Shown here: one piece after another, positions 8,181 to 16,488 of the stretch
Numbering within the stretch: the stretch's first letter is position 1
How the letters are laid out: each line of letters starts with the position of its first letter
Origin: CBDDEC01 sp965226785
GTDB lineage: Bacteria; Chloroflexota; Dehalococcoidia; UBA2979
Assembly (NCBI GenBank): GCA_965226785.1
Contig: CBDDEC010000003.1
Coordinates: 310,001-374,000, forward strand
Length of the DNA stretch: 64,000 nt
Reading direction: 5' to 3'
Notes under the pieces: model-generated
The model's database searches: none
What the model was told of the DNA's origin: nothing
The model's input: the letters and a program-made list of their open reading frames with translations, nothing else
Made by a program: the position numbers and the translations under genes

Positions 8181-9338
8181 CTACGCGTTGATGTACTGCG
8201 CAAGGGCCTCGTTGGCGCGGCCGTCTTCGAAGCGGTCGCCGAAGCCGGCGACGCGGACGCGTTGCACGTACTCCTTGACCTGCCGCTGGCGCACCGCCAT
8301 CAGCATCGCGTCGCCCTCGTTGATCGAGGAGGCGTCAGCCCCGCCGCCGAGCAGGATCGCGATCGCGGAGTTGGAGGTGGTGCCGCGCACCGCCGGGTTC
8401 TGCTCCGCGGCAGCGGTCAGCCCGAGCTCGATCTCATCGAGGTACGTGTGAATCTCCTCGGCGCGGTCCGGATCGGCCTGGGCGAGGTACTGCAGGTGCA
8501 TCACGCCGAAGGCGACGTGGCGCGACTCGTCCGAGGCGGCCAGGCGGTAGATCGCCTTCTCCGCGTCGTTGTACGCCATCAACTCGCCCATGCGGAACAG
8601 CGACAGCACGGAGCCTTCGCCAGAGATGTGCAGCCGAGCCGACATCTCCGTGAAGTCGCGAGCCGAGTCGATCACACCGCCACCGCCGCGAGGCGTGTTC
8701 ACGCCACCCAGCAGCCTGCCGCCATTGGCGAAGGCGCGCTTGCGGAAGACATCCATGTGGCGCGCCTCGTCCATGATCTGCGTGATCAGGTACATGCGCG
8801 GCTCGTAGTAGTCGGGCGAAATCTCGGAGATCCACTTGCCCGGCACGTCACCGGCGACGAACTCGACCTCGGTCAGGAAGGTGGCGAGCTGGCACTGGGC
8901 GCGCTCGATCTCGTCCGGCAGCTCCTCGAGGGTCTCCCAGGGCACGTCGGCCGCCGAGGACCACTGGCGCTGGACGGCCTCTTCGTAGAGCTGGGACCCG
9001 TTCTTCAGCCAGATGTCGGACTTGGTGCGGACAGAGTAGTTGCCCACACGCGGCGCTGCCGGGCGCTCGACCGCGCCTCGCGGCCGGCCCGTCAGGTTGT
9101 TCGTCCAGTCGGGCGTCTGCGCGAACGGGCCGCGGTCGACGTCCTGGAGCAGCAGTCCGCCCGCCTCCTCGTGCGCCTCGAGGGCGTCGCCGAAGGTCTC
9201 GCGCTTCTGCATCCAGTCGAGCTGGTAGCCATGCTCGCGCCCGTACTCGAGCAGCGCGTCGAAGGCGCCCGCCGCCAGCTCGGCGACGTCAACTGCCTCG
9301 GCGGCCTGCTCCTGGTCGGGGCGGGTCTCGATGGCCAT
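8181..9338 (-). CDS. Ferritin-like diiron protein (oxygenase/R2-like fold)
   Basis: A 385-residue protein rich in helices. Candidate diiron ligands occur in the order TEVEFVAGD, then MDEARHMDVF (ExxH), GEGSVLSLF, and SDESRHVAFG (ExxH). This is the paired Glu and ExxH pattern of ferritin-like oxygenases and ribonucleotide reductase R2-like proteins. The substrate is unknown. ATG 9338 is chosen because AGGA lies 8 bases upstream and the longer open frame has poor composition. The role may be N- or C-oxygenation, or oxidation of a carrier-bound substrate. It is a single-gene transcript, convergent with glycerate kinase. Confidence 0.78.
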   Translation of the reverse strand: MAIETRPDQEQAAEAVDVAELAAGAFDALLEYGREHGYQLDWMQKRETFGDALEAHEEAGGLLLQDVDRGPFAQTPDWTNNLTGRPRGAVERPAAPRVGNYSVRTKSDIWLKNGSQLYEEAVQRQWSSAADVPWETLEELPDEIERAQCQLATFLTEVEFVAGDVPGKWISEISPDYYEPRMYLITQIMDEARHMDVFRKRAFANGGRLLGGVNTPRGGGGVIDSARDFTEMSARLHISGEGSVLSLFRMGELMAYNDAEKAIYRLAASDESRHVAFGVMHLQYLAQADPDRAEEIHTYLDEIELGLTAAAEQNPAVRGTTSNSAIAILLGGGADASSINEGDAMLMAVRQRQVKEYVQRVRVAGFGDRFEDGRANEALAQYINA

Positions 9339-9473
9339 GCGGTGGTCCTTGTTTGTCCTGCGACGCCTCACAGGCGCGCGCGAGGGTAGCGCCTCGAACT
9401 TGGGGCGACGGTACAACATGCGCCCAGGGGAGTAGCCCGCACGCCGTATGCCGAGGCAGTCGATCACGCCTGA

Positions 9474-10169
9474 TCAGGGCACTGTCACGCTTCGGATCGC
9501 GTCCATGATCTCGATCGTAAACGCTGGCCCGAGACTCTCCTGCCCGAACCGAGGAGGGACGGCGACAACGATGTTCGAGACTCGGACGCTAATCACCGGC
9601 TCTACAGCGGTGGTCTGCACACCAGTGTTCGGGGTCGGGACCGTACTGACATTGGACCCAGCGCAACTCTCGCCCGCGCGCGGAACGTGGTCGCCGTTGT
9701 CCGAGATGGTCCATTGGTGTTCAAGCTCATCCGCACTCGGGTAAACGAGGACATCGACGACTCTCGAGGCCCCGTCCGGATTCGTGACCTTGAGCGCACT
9801 CGGGATAGTGACACCGCAGTTCACCCATGTGTGGGCAATCCCGCTCACCTCCCAACCGCGGGCTTGGAGAGCGTTCACCACGTCAGCGAGACCTAACGGG
9901 TTGCCCGCAGGCAGGACAAGCCCGAGTCCAATCAGATCGCGGAGCGATTCAACGCCCTGCGGGTAAACCGCTCCTGGCTGATGCGAGGACGGGAGATTCA
10001 ACCCCCCGCTCGAGATGGGCGGCGCCGCGGTCAAGGTCGGCCTCGGAACCACCGTTGGTGTCGTCGCTCCGGTTGTCTGGTCGGACGGGTTACAAGCTAC
10101 CGCGAGCAGAATCAGGGCAGCGCCGAGAGCAGGCGCGACGCGGAGGCAACGGATGACACTAAACGTCAA
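9474..10169 (-). CDS. Putative lipoprotein of unknown function
   Basis: A 231-residue protein with a signal sequence ending in the lipobox LAVAC (Cys at about residue 26), followed by a Thr/Pro-rich spacer and then a mature domain with short strands (GWEVSGIAHTWVNCGVTIPSALKV). The likely start is TTG 10169, which overlaps the preceding gene's end by 11 bases, suggesting coupling. No Shine-Dalgarno site is evident. It is probably anchored to the outer face of the membrane. No family is recognised. Confidence 0.65.
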   Translation of the reverse strand: MTFSVIRCLRVAPALGAALILLAVACNPSDQTTGATTPTVVPRPTLTAAPPISSGGLNLPSSHQPGAVYPQGVESLRDLIGLGLVLPAGNPLGLADVVNALQARGWEVSGIAHTWVNCGVTIPSALKVTNPDGASRVVDVLVYPSADELEHQWTISDNGDHVPRAGESCAGSNVSTVPTPNTGVQTTAVEPVISVRVSNIVVAVPPRFGQESLGPAFTIEIMDAIRSVTVP

Positions 10170-10449
10170 AGCACGTCGTCTGCACGAGGCAGATCACGTC
10201 CCACACACCGAAGATGGGGTCGCTCCAGACGTGATGATGAAAGCGCGTCGTCTGGAATGGGAACCCCAAACAGTCCTGTTGGATCGTAAAGAACACATTG
10301 TAGGATCCACCGTAGGTGAGGATCGGATCGGAGGTCCCGTGTGGGGCGCTTGTCCCGCTTGAATGCGAGGCACCCACATCAACTGGCCTGGCGGTCAGCG
10401 GAAGTACTGCTAGCGCCAGCAGTACACCAAGCAGCACCGCTCTCGTCAC
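10159..10449 (-). CDS. Small secreted protein
   Basis: A 96-residue protein beginning at a GTG and opening with a signal peptide (VRVTRAVLLGVLLALAVLPLT, cleavage probably near RPVDVGASH). The mature part is short, with two conserved-looking aromatic/His stretches (RFHHHVWSDPIFGVWDV) and three Cys that may form disulfides. A purine-rich stretch lies about 20 bases upstream. The gene overlaps the lipoprotein gene downstream. The function is unknown. Confidence 0.5.
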   Translation of the reverse strand: MTRAVLLGVLLALAVLPLTARPVDVGASHSSGTSAPHGTSDPILTYGGSYNVFFTIQQDCLGFPFQTTRFHHHVWSDPIFGVWDVICLVQTTCFDV

Positions 10450-10692
10450 CCGGACCCGATAAGATTCACTCTCCTCACCTTCCTTGTATGAACCGACTTC
10501 AGCTGATCTAGATCGGTCCTCCTCGTCTGTCAACGGTTCCACTTGCCGATCCCACGCATATCTCTCGTTCCTGACACAATTCCGCTCGTTCTCAGCAGCA
10601 AACGGTCGCTCGCCCAGACCGACCTGCCTCCAGAGGCGACGAGGCGCTAGGCTCCGCGAGCAGCACCGCGAGGCGACGGCGAGGAGCCAGCC

Positions 10693-11856
10693 ATGGATTT
10701 CGACCTCAACGACGAGCACGAGCTGATCCGCCAGACGGCGCGACGCCTCGCGAAAGACGTGATCGCCCCGCGCGCCGCCGAGGTCGATGCCACCTCCGAG
10801 TACCCGGATGACTATTTCGAGGCGTTCAAGGCGGCGGACCTGCTCGGCATCACGTTGCCGACCGAGGTCGGTGGCGCGGACGCAGGCACGATGGCGCTGA
10901 CGTTGGCCGTCGAGGAGGTGGCGAAGTACGACTGCTCTGCCAGGCTGATGCTGCTGCTCTCCAGCCTTTCGACGCACACCGTGAAGTTCTTCGGCACAGA
11001 CGAGCAGAAGCAGTCCTACATCGGTCCGGTCGCTAGAGGCGAGAAGAAGGCGGCGTTCTGCCTGACCGAGCCGGACGCGGGCTCGGATGTCGCCAACCTG
11101 AAGACACGGGCCATTCGCGATGGCGACGAGTACGTGATCAGCGGGCAGAAGTGCTACATCTCGGGCGGCCCGATCGCCGACCAGCTGGTCGTCTTCGCCA
11201 AGACCGAGCCCGACAACGTGCGCAGCCTCAGCGCCTTCCTCGTCGATATCTCGATGCCGGGGTTCGAGGTGACCTCGATCGACCGCAAGATGGGCGTGCG
11301 CGGCGTGCCGACGGGTGTGCTGACGTTCGACGAGGTACGCGTACCGGCCGACCACATCGTCGGCGGCGAGGAGGGCCTCGGCATGCGCGGTCCGCTGACG
11401 ACGCTGAACTCGCTGCGCCCGGTCGTCGGCGCCCGTGGTGTGGGCCTCGCCGAGGGCGCGATGACCTACGCGCTCGACTTCGCGCGCGCGCGACGGGCCT
11501 TCGGCGGTCCGCTCACCGATCTGCAGGCGATCCAGATGAAATTCGCCGATATGGCGATCGACATCGAGGCGGCGCGACTGCTCGTCTACCAGGGCTCCTG
11601 GCTCGTCGACCAGGGTCGCTACGGTCCCGGCGAGAGCCACATGCTGTCGGTGGCGAAGGCGTTCGCGACCGAGGCGGCCAACCGCGTGGCGTCCGAGGCG
11701 TTGCAGATCCTCGGTGGGCAGGGCTACATGATGGACCACCCGCTGGAGCGCCATTACCGCGACGCCCGGCAGCTGATGATCGTCGAGGGCACCTCGGAGA
11801 TTCAGCGCGTGGTGATCGCTCGCGCACTCCTCGACCGCAACCTCGTCTACCCCTAG
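10693..11856 (+). CDS. Acyl-CoA dehydrogenase
   Basis: A 387-residue flavoprotein of the acyl-CoA dehydrogenase superfamily, catalysing alpha,beta-oxidation of acyl-CoA thioesters with FAD. Motifs are AAFCLTEPDAGSDVANLKTRA (signature 1), YVISGQKCYISGG, LQILGGQGYM and MIVEGTSEIQRVVIAR, which holds the likely catalytic glutamate near residue 368. The length fits the short/medium-chain type. GAGGAG lies 8 bases upstream of the ATG. No electron-transfer flavoprotein gene is adjacent. Confidence 0.92.
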   Translation: MDFDLNDEHELIRQTARRLAKDVIAPRAAEVDATSEYPDDYFEAFKAADLLGITLPTEVGGADAGTMALTLAVEEVAKYDCSARLMLLLSSLSTHTVKFFGTDEQKQSYIGPVARGEKKAAFCLTEPDAGSDVANLKTRAIRDGDEYVISGQKCYISGGPIADQLVVFAKTEPDNVRSLSAFLVDISMPGFEVTSIDRKMGVRGVPTGVLTFDEVRVPADHIVGGEEGLGMRGPLTTLNSLRPVVGARGVGLAEGAMTYALDFARARRAFGGPLTDLQAIQMKFADMAIDIEAARLLVYQGSWLVDQGRYGPGESHMLSVAKAFATEAANRVASEALQILGGQGYMMDHPLERHYRDARQLMIVEGTSEIQRVVIARALLDRNLVYP

Positions 11857-13334
11857 TCGGAGGATTCCACCGGCGTGGGCGTGGCCCCCGCTGTGACCGC
11901 CAGCAGTTCGGCGTTGGTGCGCGCGCCCTCGGCGAAGGCTGCTGCCTGATCTGCGGCGGCCTGGGCCGCGAGGAAGGCGTCGAAGGCGGCACCCTGGCTG
12001 GCGCCGCTGTTCTGCGAGAGCAGCTCCGCCTCGTCGGCCGCGGCGCGAGAGCGGGCGGCCGCCCCTTCCGCACGAGCGGCAGCCTCGGCCGCCACCTCGG
12101 CGACGGCTGTCGAATCGGCCTCTTGCGCGGCCGCGGCCGCCTCGGCCAGCGCGCTCTCAGCGTCACCCTGCAGCACGAGCGCCCACGCCGCCGGCGGGTC
12201 GATCGGCCGTCGCGAGGCCTCTACCCAGACGTTCCATGCCTCCTTCGGGACGAGGTTCCGGTCGCGCAGACCGATGCTGGCGATCAGGTCTTGCGGCGGC
12301 AGCGTGGCGAACGTCAGGTCATCGACCACGAACCAGATGAGCTGCTCCGAGCGCATGCGATCGGCATCGACGAGCAAGCGTTCGAGGAATCGCCGCTGCT
12401 CCGGTGGCGTCGAGCCGTTCAGGCCGTCGCGGCCCGGCGTCGAGGCGTAGCCCACCGCCAGCCAGATCACCGGTAGCCCGCTGTGGTCGCGGATCTGGTC
12501 GTAGTAGCGCGGCGGCACTTTGCGCGCGACCGAGAAGGCGAACGAGGGGAAAGTCGTGATCGCCAGAGTGTCGAGTCGCCCGTCGAAATGCTCGAGGAGA
12601 TCCCAGCGGGGTGGGTGCGAGAGCTGCCAGGGGATCACGCCGAGGAGCTCCTCGTACTGGAACGAGACTGAGACGGCGACGTCCGGGGCGACCTCGCGCA
12701 GTTCGTCGTAGACGTCAGCGTAGACCTCGACGAACGCCTCGTACGCGGCGGAATCCACCTCGAACGTCGAGTTCACCTCGTTGGCCAGCACGAGGTGCGC
12801 GGGTTCGACGTTGCGGGCGAGGAACAGCGCCTCGGCGCGGAAGGCGGCGGCGATCTCGTCATCGCTGAAGGTGGCGTCCGCCATGCCCTCCGGCGGCGCG
12901 TTGAGCGAACCGCGGTCGGCGGGGTCGAACGGATCGAGGACGACGACGAGATCCAGCCCGCGCTCTTGCGCCGCGTCGCGGTCAGCGAGGATCTGGTCGC
13001 GGTAGCCGTCGGAGACGGCCGCGCCCGGCAGGAACTCCTCCCATGCTGGCACACGCTGCAGCAAGAGCGTCTCCCCGAACGCGGCGGTCAGGTCGAACGT
13101 TTCGAGGTAGGCCTCGTCGGTCAGCTCGCGGGGTGTGGCAGAGAAGCCCATCTGGAAGCCGCGGGGCGGACCCTCGACCACTCGTGCAGCGATGGCCGAC
13201 TGGCCCGGCGAAGCCTCCTCGCCACGACAGGCGATGAGCAGGGCGGCAGCGAGCAGCGCCAGCAGCAGCGCCGCGCCGAGGCGGCGGGCGCGACGATCCG
13301 AGGCGGCCGGTGCGGGCTGCTGGCGTCGGGGCAT
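11853..13334 (-). CDS. Lipoprotein with a glycoside hydrolase clan A-like barrel and Ala-rich helical tail
   Basis: A 493-residue protein. The lipobox LLIAC ends the signal peptide at about residue 36. Residues 40-365 read like a TIM-barrel glycosidase: FGETLLLQRVPAWEEF, LDLVVVLDPFDP, HLVLANEVNSTFE (candidate acid/base glutamate) and PVIWLAVGYASTPG. In active relatives the last position usually has a nucleophilic Glu (EvGY/EfGY), but here it is Ala, so the domain may be a binding protein. The last 110 residues are Ala/Glu-rich and predicted helical or coiled. A downstream convergent gene overlaps by 4 bases. Confidence 0.6.
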   Translation of the reverse strand: MPRRQQPAPAASDRRARRLGAALLLALLAAALLIACRGEEASPGQSAIAARVVEGPPRGFQMGFSATPRELTDEAYLETFDLTAAFGETLLLQRVPAWEEFLPGAAVSDGYRDQILADRDAAQERGLDLVVVLDPFDPADRGSLNAPPEGMADATFSDDEIAAAFRAEALFLARNVEPAHLVLANEVNSTFEVDSAAYEAFVEVYADVYDELREVAPDVAVSVSFQYEELLGVIPWQLSHPPRWDLLEHFDGRLDTLAITTFPSFAFSVARKVPPRYYDQIRDHSGLPVIWLAVGYASTPGRDGLNGSTPPEQRRFLERLLVDADRMRSEQLIWFVVDDLTFATLPPQDLIASIGLRDRNLVPKEAWNVWVEASRRPIDPPAAWALVLQGDAESALAEAAAAAQEADSTAVAEVAAEAAARAEGAAARSRAAADEAELLSQNSGASQGAAFDAFLAAQAAADQAAAFAEGARTNAELLAVTAGATPTPVESSD

Positions 13335-13425
13335 CGATCGATTGTGCTGATGCCACGTCGTCAGGGTCAACGCACGGGGTCCCCCGTCGCCGAGCCGCTC
13401 GACCGGCCGGTTCGCGTAGCCGGAG

Positions 13426-13431
13426 TATCCT
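13426..13431 (+). promoter_or_regulatory. -10 hexamer (TATCCT) for a leaderless start
   Basis: TATCCT ends 6 bases before the GTG at 13438, placing the expected transcription start at or beside the start codon. No ribosome-binding site fits between them. Confidence 0.5.
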
Positions 13432-13437
13432 CTGCCT

Positions 13438-13893
13438 GTGGACAGTGCATACGAGGTCGATCGCGAAGCCCTGATCGAAGCGATCGGCTCACAGGATCAC
13501 CTCATCTTCCGCTTCACGATCGTGCAGCAGCGGCTCCTCGTCGACTTCCGCTCCAACGAGCACACCGGCCCCGGCGTGCACCTCCTGCCTCCCGTGCGCT
13601 CGATGCGGGAGCGGGTCGCCTCGATCGCCAAGGCGCGGCCCGACTTCCCGCGCCCGGAGCAGATCTACGTCGTCGGCTGGCCCCTCCGCGTGGCCGCGCT
13701 CGAACGCCTGGACGTGCTGCAGCCGATGCGCGACCGGCTCGCTGACCTCGGCGCGGAGGACCAGGTGGAACGCCTTGACCGCGCCTACCGGGACCTGCTC
13801 GAGGACGAGCGACAGGAGCTGCACCGCGCGGTGACCGGCGAGGGCTATCGCACGATCTGGCCGACGCAGCCCGACTCAGAAGCGAACGGCTGA
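13438..13893 (+). CDS. Hypothetical protein (151 aa)
   Basis: A 151-residue protein starting at a GTG with no room for a ribosome-binding site, so it is probably leaderless. The N-terminal half has strands (DHLIFRFTIVQQRLLVDF; PEQIYVVGWPLRVAAL) and the C-terminal half is helical and charged. No family is recognised. It is followed after 10 bases by a metallopeptidase-like gene, so the two may be cotranscribed. Confidence 0.6.
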   Translation: MDSAYEVDREALIEAIGSQDHLIFRFTIVQQRLLVDFRSNEHTGPGVHLLPPVRSMRERVASIAKARPDFPRPEQIYVVGWPLRVAALERLDVLQPMRDRLADLGAEDQVERLDRAYRDLLEDERQELHRAVTGEGYRTIWPTQPDSEANG

Positions 13894-13903
13894 CCACCGA
13901 CCG

Positions 13904-14281
13904 ATGCAACCCGCACGCTTCGAACGCCTCGTGCATGCCGCCGTCCGGGGCCTGCCGGCGGAGTTCGCACGCTACCTCGACAACGTGCAGGTGATCGTGC
14001 GTCCGTTCCCCACAGGCGAGGATCTCGACGAGGGCGGCATCGATCCTGAAAGCGGAGAGGCGGATCAGGGGCTATTCGGCCTCTACATCGGCATCCCGCT
14101 GGTCGACCGCGCGGACTACCACATGGTTCTGCCCGACCGCATCGTCATCTACCAGGGACCCCTCGAAGGGGCCTTCCGCGACGAGGAGCTCGAGCACGAG
14201 ATCCAGGTCACGGTCGTCCACGAGATCGCGCACCACTTCGGCATCGACGATGACCGCTTGCACGAACTCGGGCTCGGCTGA
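13904..14281 (+). CDS. Small zincin-type metallopeptidase-like protein
   Basis: A 125-residue protein with VVHEIAHHFGID near residues 104-115. This is an HExxH zinc motif followed by a further His, typical of the small possible-metallopeptidase family (Zincin_1/DUF1025). The upstream stretch LPDRIVIYQGPLEGAF is also typical of that family. The length is normal for it. Biological substrates are not established. It is probably in one transcript with the preceding 151-residue protein. Confidence 0.82.
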   Translation: MQPARFERLVHAAVRGLPAEFARYLDNVQVIVRPFPTGEDLDEGGIDPESGEADQGLFGLYIGIPLVDRADYHMVLPDRIVIYQGPLEGAFRDEELEHEIQVTVVHEIAHHFGIDDDRLHELGLG

Positions 14282-14314
14282 GCGCGCTCGGGTGCCCATG
14301 CGCCGGTGCTGACG

Positions 14315-14320
14315 TAGACT
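14315..14320 (+). promoter_or_regulatory. -10 hexamer (TAGACT) for a leaderless start
   Basis: TAGACT ends 7 bases before ATG 14328, so transcription would begin at the start codon. No Shine-Dalgarno sequence is present. Confidence 0.5.
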
Positions 14321-14327
14321 CCCGCGG

Positions 14328-15074
14328 ATGATCAGCGAGGCCTTCGTGATCGGCATCGACGATACCGACACCGCCGAGTCCGGCGGCACGGGCGGCCTCG
14401 TGCGGCGGCTGGCAGCGCAGGCGCGCGCCGAGGGCGCGGGCGAGCCTGAAGGCGTGACGCGACACGCACTCTGGGTCAGCGAGAAGGTGAGCGCCACCAG
14501 GCACAACCACTGCTACGCCCTGGTGCTGCGCAGCGACCGCTCAGTGCTGGACGTCGAGGACTTCGTCGTCGATTTCGTGCGCGCCGAGGCGGAGCGCGAC
14601 GCCGACCCGGGGATCGCGATCCTCGGCCGCCACGCCGACATGCCGCATGTGCTCGCCTTTGGCCGGCGCAGCCAGCAAGAGCTGATGCGCCTGGACTGGG
14701 CGCAGACGTTCTCGACCGAGGCCAACGTCTCGCTGCGCGCGCTTGGCCGTGACCGCCAGGGCTCGATCGGCGCACTCGCTGCCGCGGGATTGCGCGCCGG
14801 CGGCGGCGACGGCTACTTCATCGACCTCGACGGGCAGCGGGAACTCGAGGGCCGCGTCACCGCCGGCCAGATCCGCGAGCGCACGCCGATCGAACACGTG
14901 CTCAACGAGGACGGCGAGGAACTCGACCGCGACGACCCCGTCGAGACGTTCGACTGGGTGCGGCCACACCTCGAGGAGGGCCAGCCCGTCCTCCACGCCA
15001 CACGCTCGACCGAGGAGCGCAAGCTCTGGCTCCTCGACCACCGCCGTCCGGCCGACGCCAGCGACGACGACTGA
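14328..15074 (+). CDS. TiaS-like (tRNA-Ile2 agmatinylcytidine synthetase N-domain-like) protein
   Basis: A 248-residue protein opening with FVIGIDDTDTAESGGTGGL (residues 6-24). This resembles the kinase-like TCKD motif (GIDDTDS..GGCT) of archaeal TiaS, which modifies C34 of tRNA-Ile2. The remaining TiaS domains (ferredoxin-like, OB fold, zinc ribbon) are not evident. Internal pieces (GIAILGRHADMPHVLAFGRRSQ; GALAAAGLRAGGGDGYFIDL) fit an alpha/beta enzyme. The acidic C-terminus ends ADASDDD. Bacteria normally use TilS for this job, so the actual substrate is open. Confidence 0.6.
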   Translation: MISEAFVIGIDDTDTAESGGTGGLVRRLAAQARAEGAGEPEGVTRHALWVSEKVSATRHNHCYALVLRSDRSVLDVEDFVVDFVRAEAERDADPGIAILGRHADMPHVLAFGRRSQQELMRLDWAQTFSTEANVSLRALGRDRQGSIGALAAAGLRAGGGDGYFIDLDGQRELEGRVTAGQIRERTPIEHVLNEDGEELDRDDPVETFDWVRPHLEEGQPVLHATRSTEERKLWLLDHRRPADASDDD

Positions 15075-15096
15075 GCTGGCTCCGCGATCATGCCTG

Positions 15097-15660
15097 CTAA
15101 CGCCCCAGCAGCGCCTCGAACACCATGATCGTCGCCGCCTCCTCGAGGGCGGTCGTGTCGCGAAGCGCGAGCCACGGGTCGTCCGCGCGCACGAAGCTGC
15201 CGTGGTTGCGCACCACCACCGTCGAGGACGCGCCGAACGCCAAGGCGATCGCCTCCGGGTCGTCGTTGGCGGATTCGTCGAGCACAGGCACCGGCGCCTC
15301 GAACAGCAGCCGGCCCTCGAAGTTGGTCGGGACGATGCCGTCGCGGTCGCCGGCGAGGATCGTCGTGTAGATGCCGTGCGCGTGGACGACCGCTCCGGCG
15401 TCGAGATGCGCGCGGTAGATCGCGAGGTGGATGTCGGTGTTCGAGGAGGGCGCCAGTGCGCCTTCGACCACCGCGCCTTCGCCATCGACGGTCACCAGGT
15501 CGGGCCGCGCGAGGCGGCCGAGCATCGTCCCGGTACCCGAGATGAGCGCCCCGCTGCCCTCCCGCAGCGAGAGGTTGCCACCGTGTGAGGTGACGAGCCC
15601 GGCGGTCCAGAGGTCGCGCCCGACCTGCGTCAGTGCCGCAGGGCCCTCGAGGGTTGGCAT
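15097..15660 (-). CDS. Class II aldolase/adducin-family protein
   Basis: A 187-residue protein with LVTSHGGNLSLRE near the N-terminus, VVHAHGIYTTIL (the HxH zinc ligands) in the middle and VVVRNHGSFVRA (third His) near residue 155. These are the three sites of fuculose-1-phosphate aldolase/AraD-type enzymes. It is somewhat shorter than the typical 210-230 residues. The substrate is unknown. It lies downstream of two SDR genes on the same strand (25-base gap), suggesting a small sugar or hydroxy-acid catabolic operon. Confidence 0.82.
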   Translation of the reverse strand: MPTLEGPAALTQVGRDLWTAGLVTSHGGNLSLREGSGALISGTGTMLGRLARPDLVTVDGEGAVVEGALAPSSNTDIHLAIYRAHLDAGAVVHAHGIYTTILAGDRDGIVPTNFEGRLLFEAPVPVLDESANDDPEAIALAFGASSTVVVRNHGSFVRADDPWLALRDTTALEEAATIMVFEALLGR

Positions 15661-15685
15661 CGCGTCTTCCTCTCGGATGGCCGCT

Positions 15686-16447
15686 CTAGAAGCCGCCGCC
15701 GTTGACGGTCATCACCTGGTTCGTCACGTAGGAGCCGGACTCGCTGACGAAGTAGACGACGGCCGCGGCGATGTCCTCGGGCTGGCAGACGCGGCCGAAC
15801 GGTGAGCCCTCGTCGAGCTCGCGCATGTCGCTGATGCCCCGCGTGGCACGGGCGAGCCGGAAGCCCATCTCCGTTTCGACGAGGCCCGGTCGCACGACGT
15901 TGGCGTGGATGTTGTGCTGCCGCTCCTCCTTCGCGACCGTGTACGCGATCGCCTCCTGCGCCGACTTCGCCATGTTGTACGGCGAGCCGTTGCCGCTGAG
16001 CGATCCGGCGGCCGTCGAGGAGATCATGACAACGTCACCTCGGTCGAGTTCGCGCATCTGCGACAGCAGGAGGCTCGTCATGTAGAACGAGCCAAAGGCG
16101 TGCGTGCGCACGACGCGCTCCATCTCGGCGGGGTCCGTGTCGACGATGCTCTGACCGCGCGAGGCGATCCCGCCGTTGTTAACGAGAATGCCGACATCGC
16201 CGAACGCAGCGACCGCCGCCGTGGTCATGCGCTGGCAGTCCTCGTAGCTCGAGACATCGCCCTGCACCGTCGCCGCCTGCACGCCGAGGGCCCGCAGCTC
16301 CTCGGCGGTCGCGGCCGCCGCCTCCTCGTCGCGCCGATAGCTGAGGACGACGTTCGCCCCCGCCTCGGCCAGGGCCCGCGCGATGCCGCGGCCGATGCCG
16401 CGGCCCCCGCCGGTGATCAGTGCGTTCCGTCCATTGAGGTCAGCCAT
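15686..16447 (-). CDS. Short-chain dehydrogenase/reductase (FabG-like), copy 1
   Basis: A 253-residue SDR. It has NALITGGGRGIGRGIARALA (Rossmann dinucleotide motif), VLVNNGG as NNAG-equivalent, VVMISSTAAGSLSG and YNMAKSAQEAIAYT (catalytic Ser, Tyr, Lys), and a C-terminus VTNQVMTVNGGGF typical of beta-ketoacyl reductase-like enzymes. It is a close paralogue of the next gene upstream: both have RELDRGDVVMISSTAA and end in NGGGF or SGGGF. ATG 16447 gives the standard N-terminus. Confidence 0.88.
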   Translation of the reverse strand: MADLNGRNALITGGGRGIGRGIARALAEAGANVVLSYRRDEEAAAATAEELRALGVQAATVQGDVSSYEDCQRMTTAAVAAFGDVGILVNNGGIASRGQSIVDTDPAEMERVVRTHAFGSFYMTSLLLSQMRELDRGDVVMISSTAAGSLSGNGSPYNMAKSAQEAIAYTVAKEERQHNIHANVVRPGLVETEMGFRLARATRGISDMRELDEGSPFGRVCQPEDIAAAVVYFVSESGSYVTNQVMTVNGGGF

Positions 16448-16488
16448 GGGTCGTTCCGTTCTTCTCTCGCTGTCGGACAAAGGCGCGG

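Noticed and set aside
10450..11754. 531-residue extension of the small secreted protein frame
   Set aside because: It runs antisense to the acyl-CoA dehydrogenase and its N-terminal part has no signal peptide; the GTG at 10449 is the plausible start.
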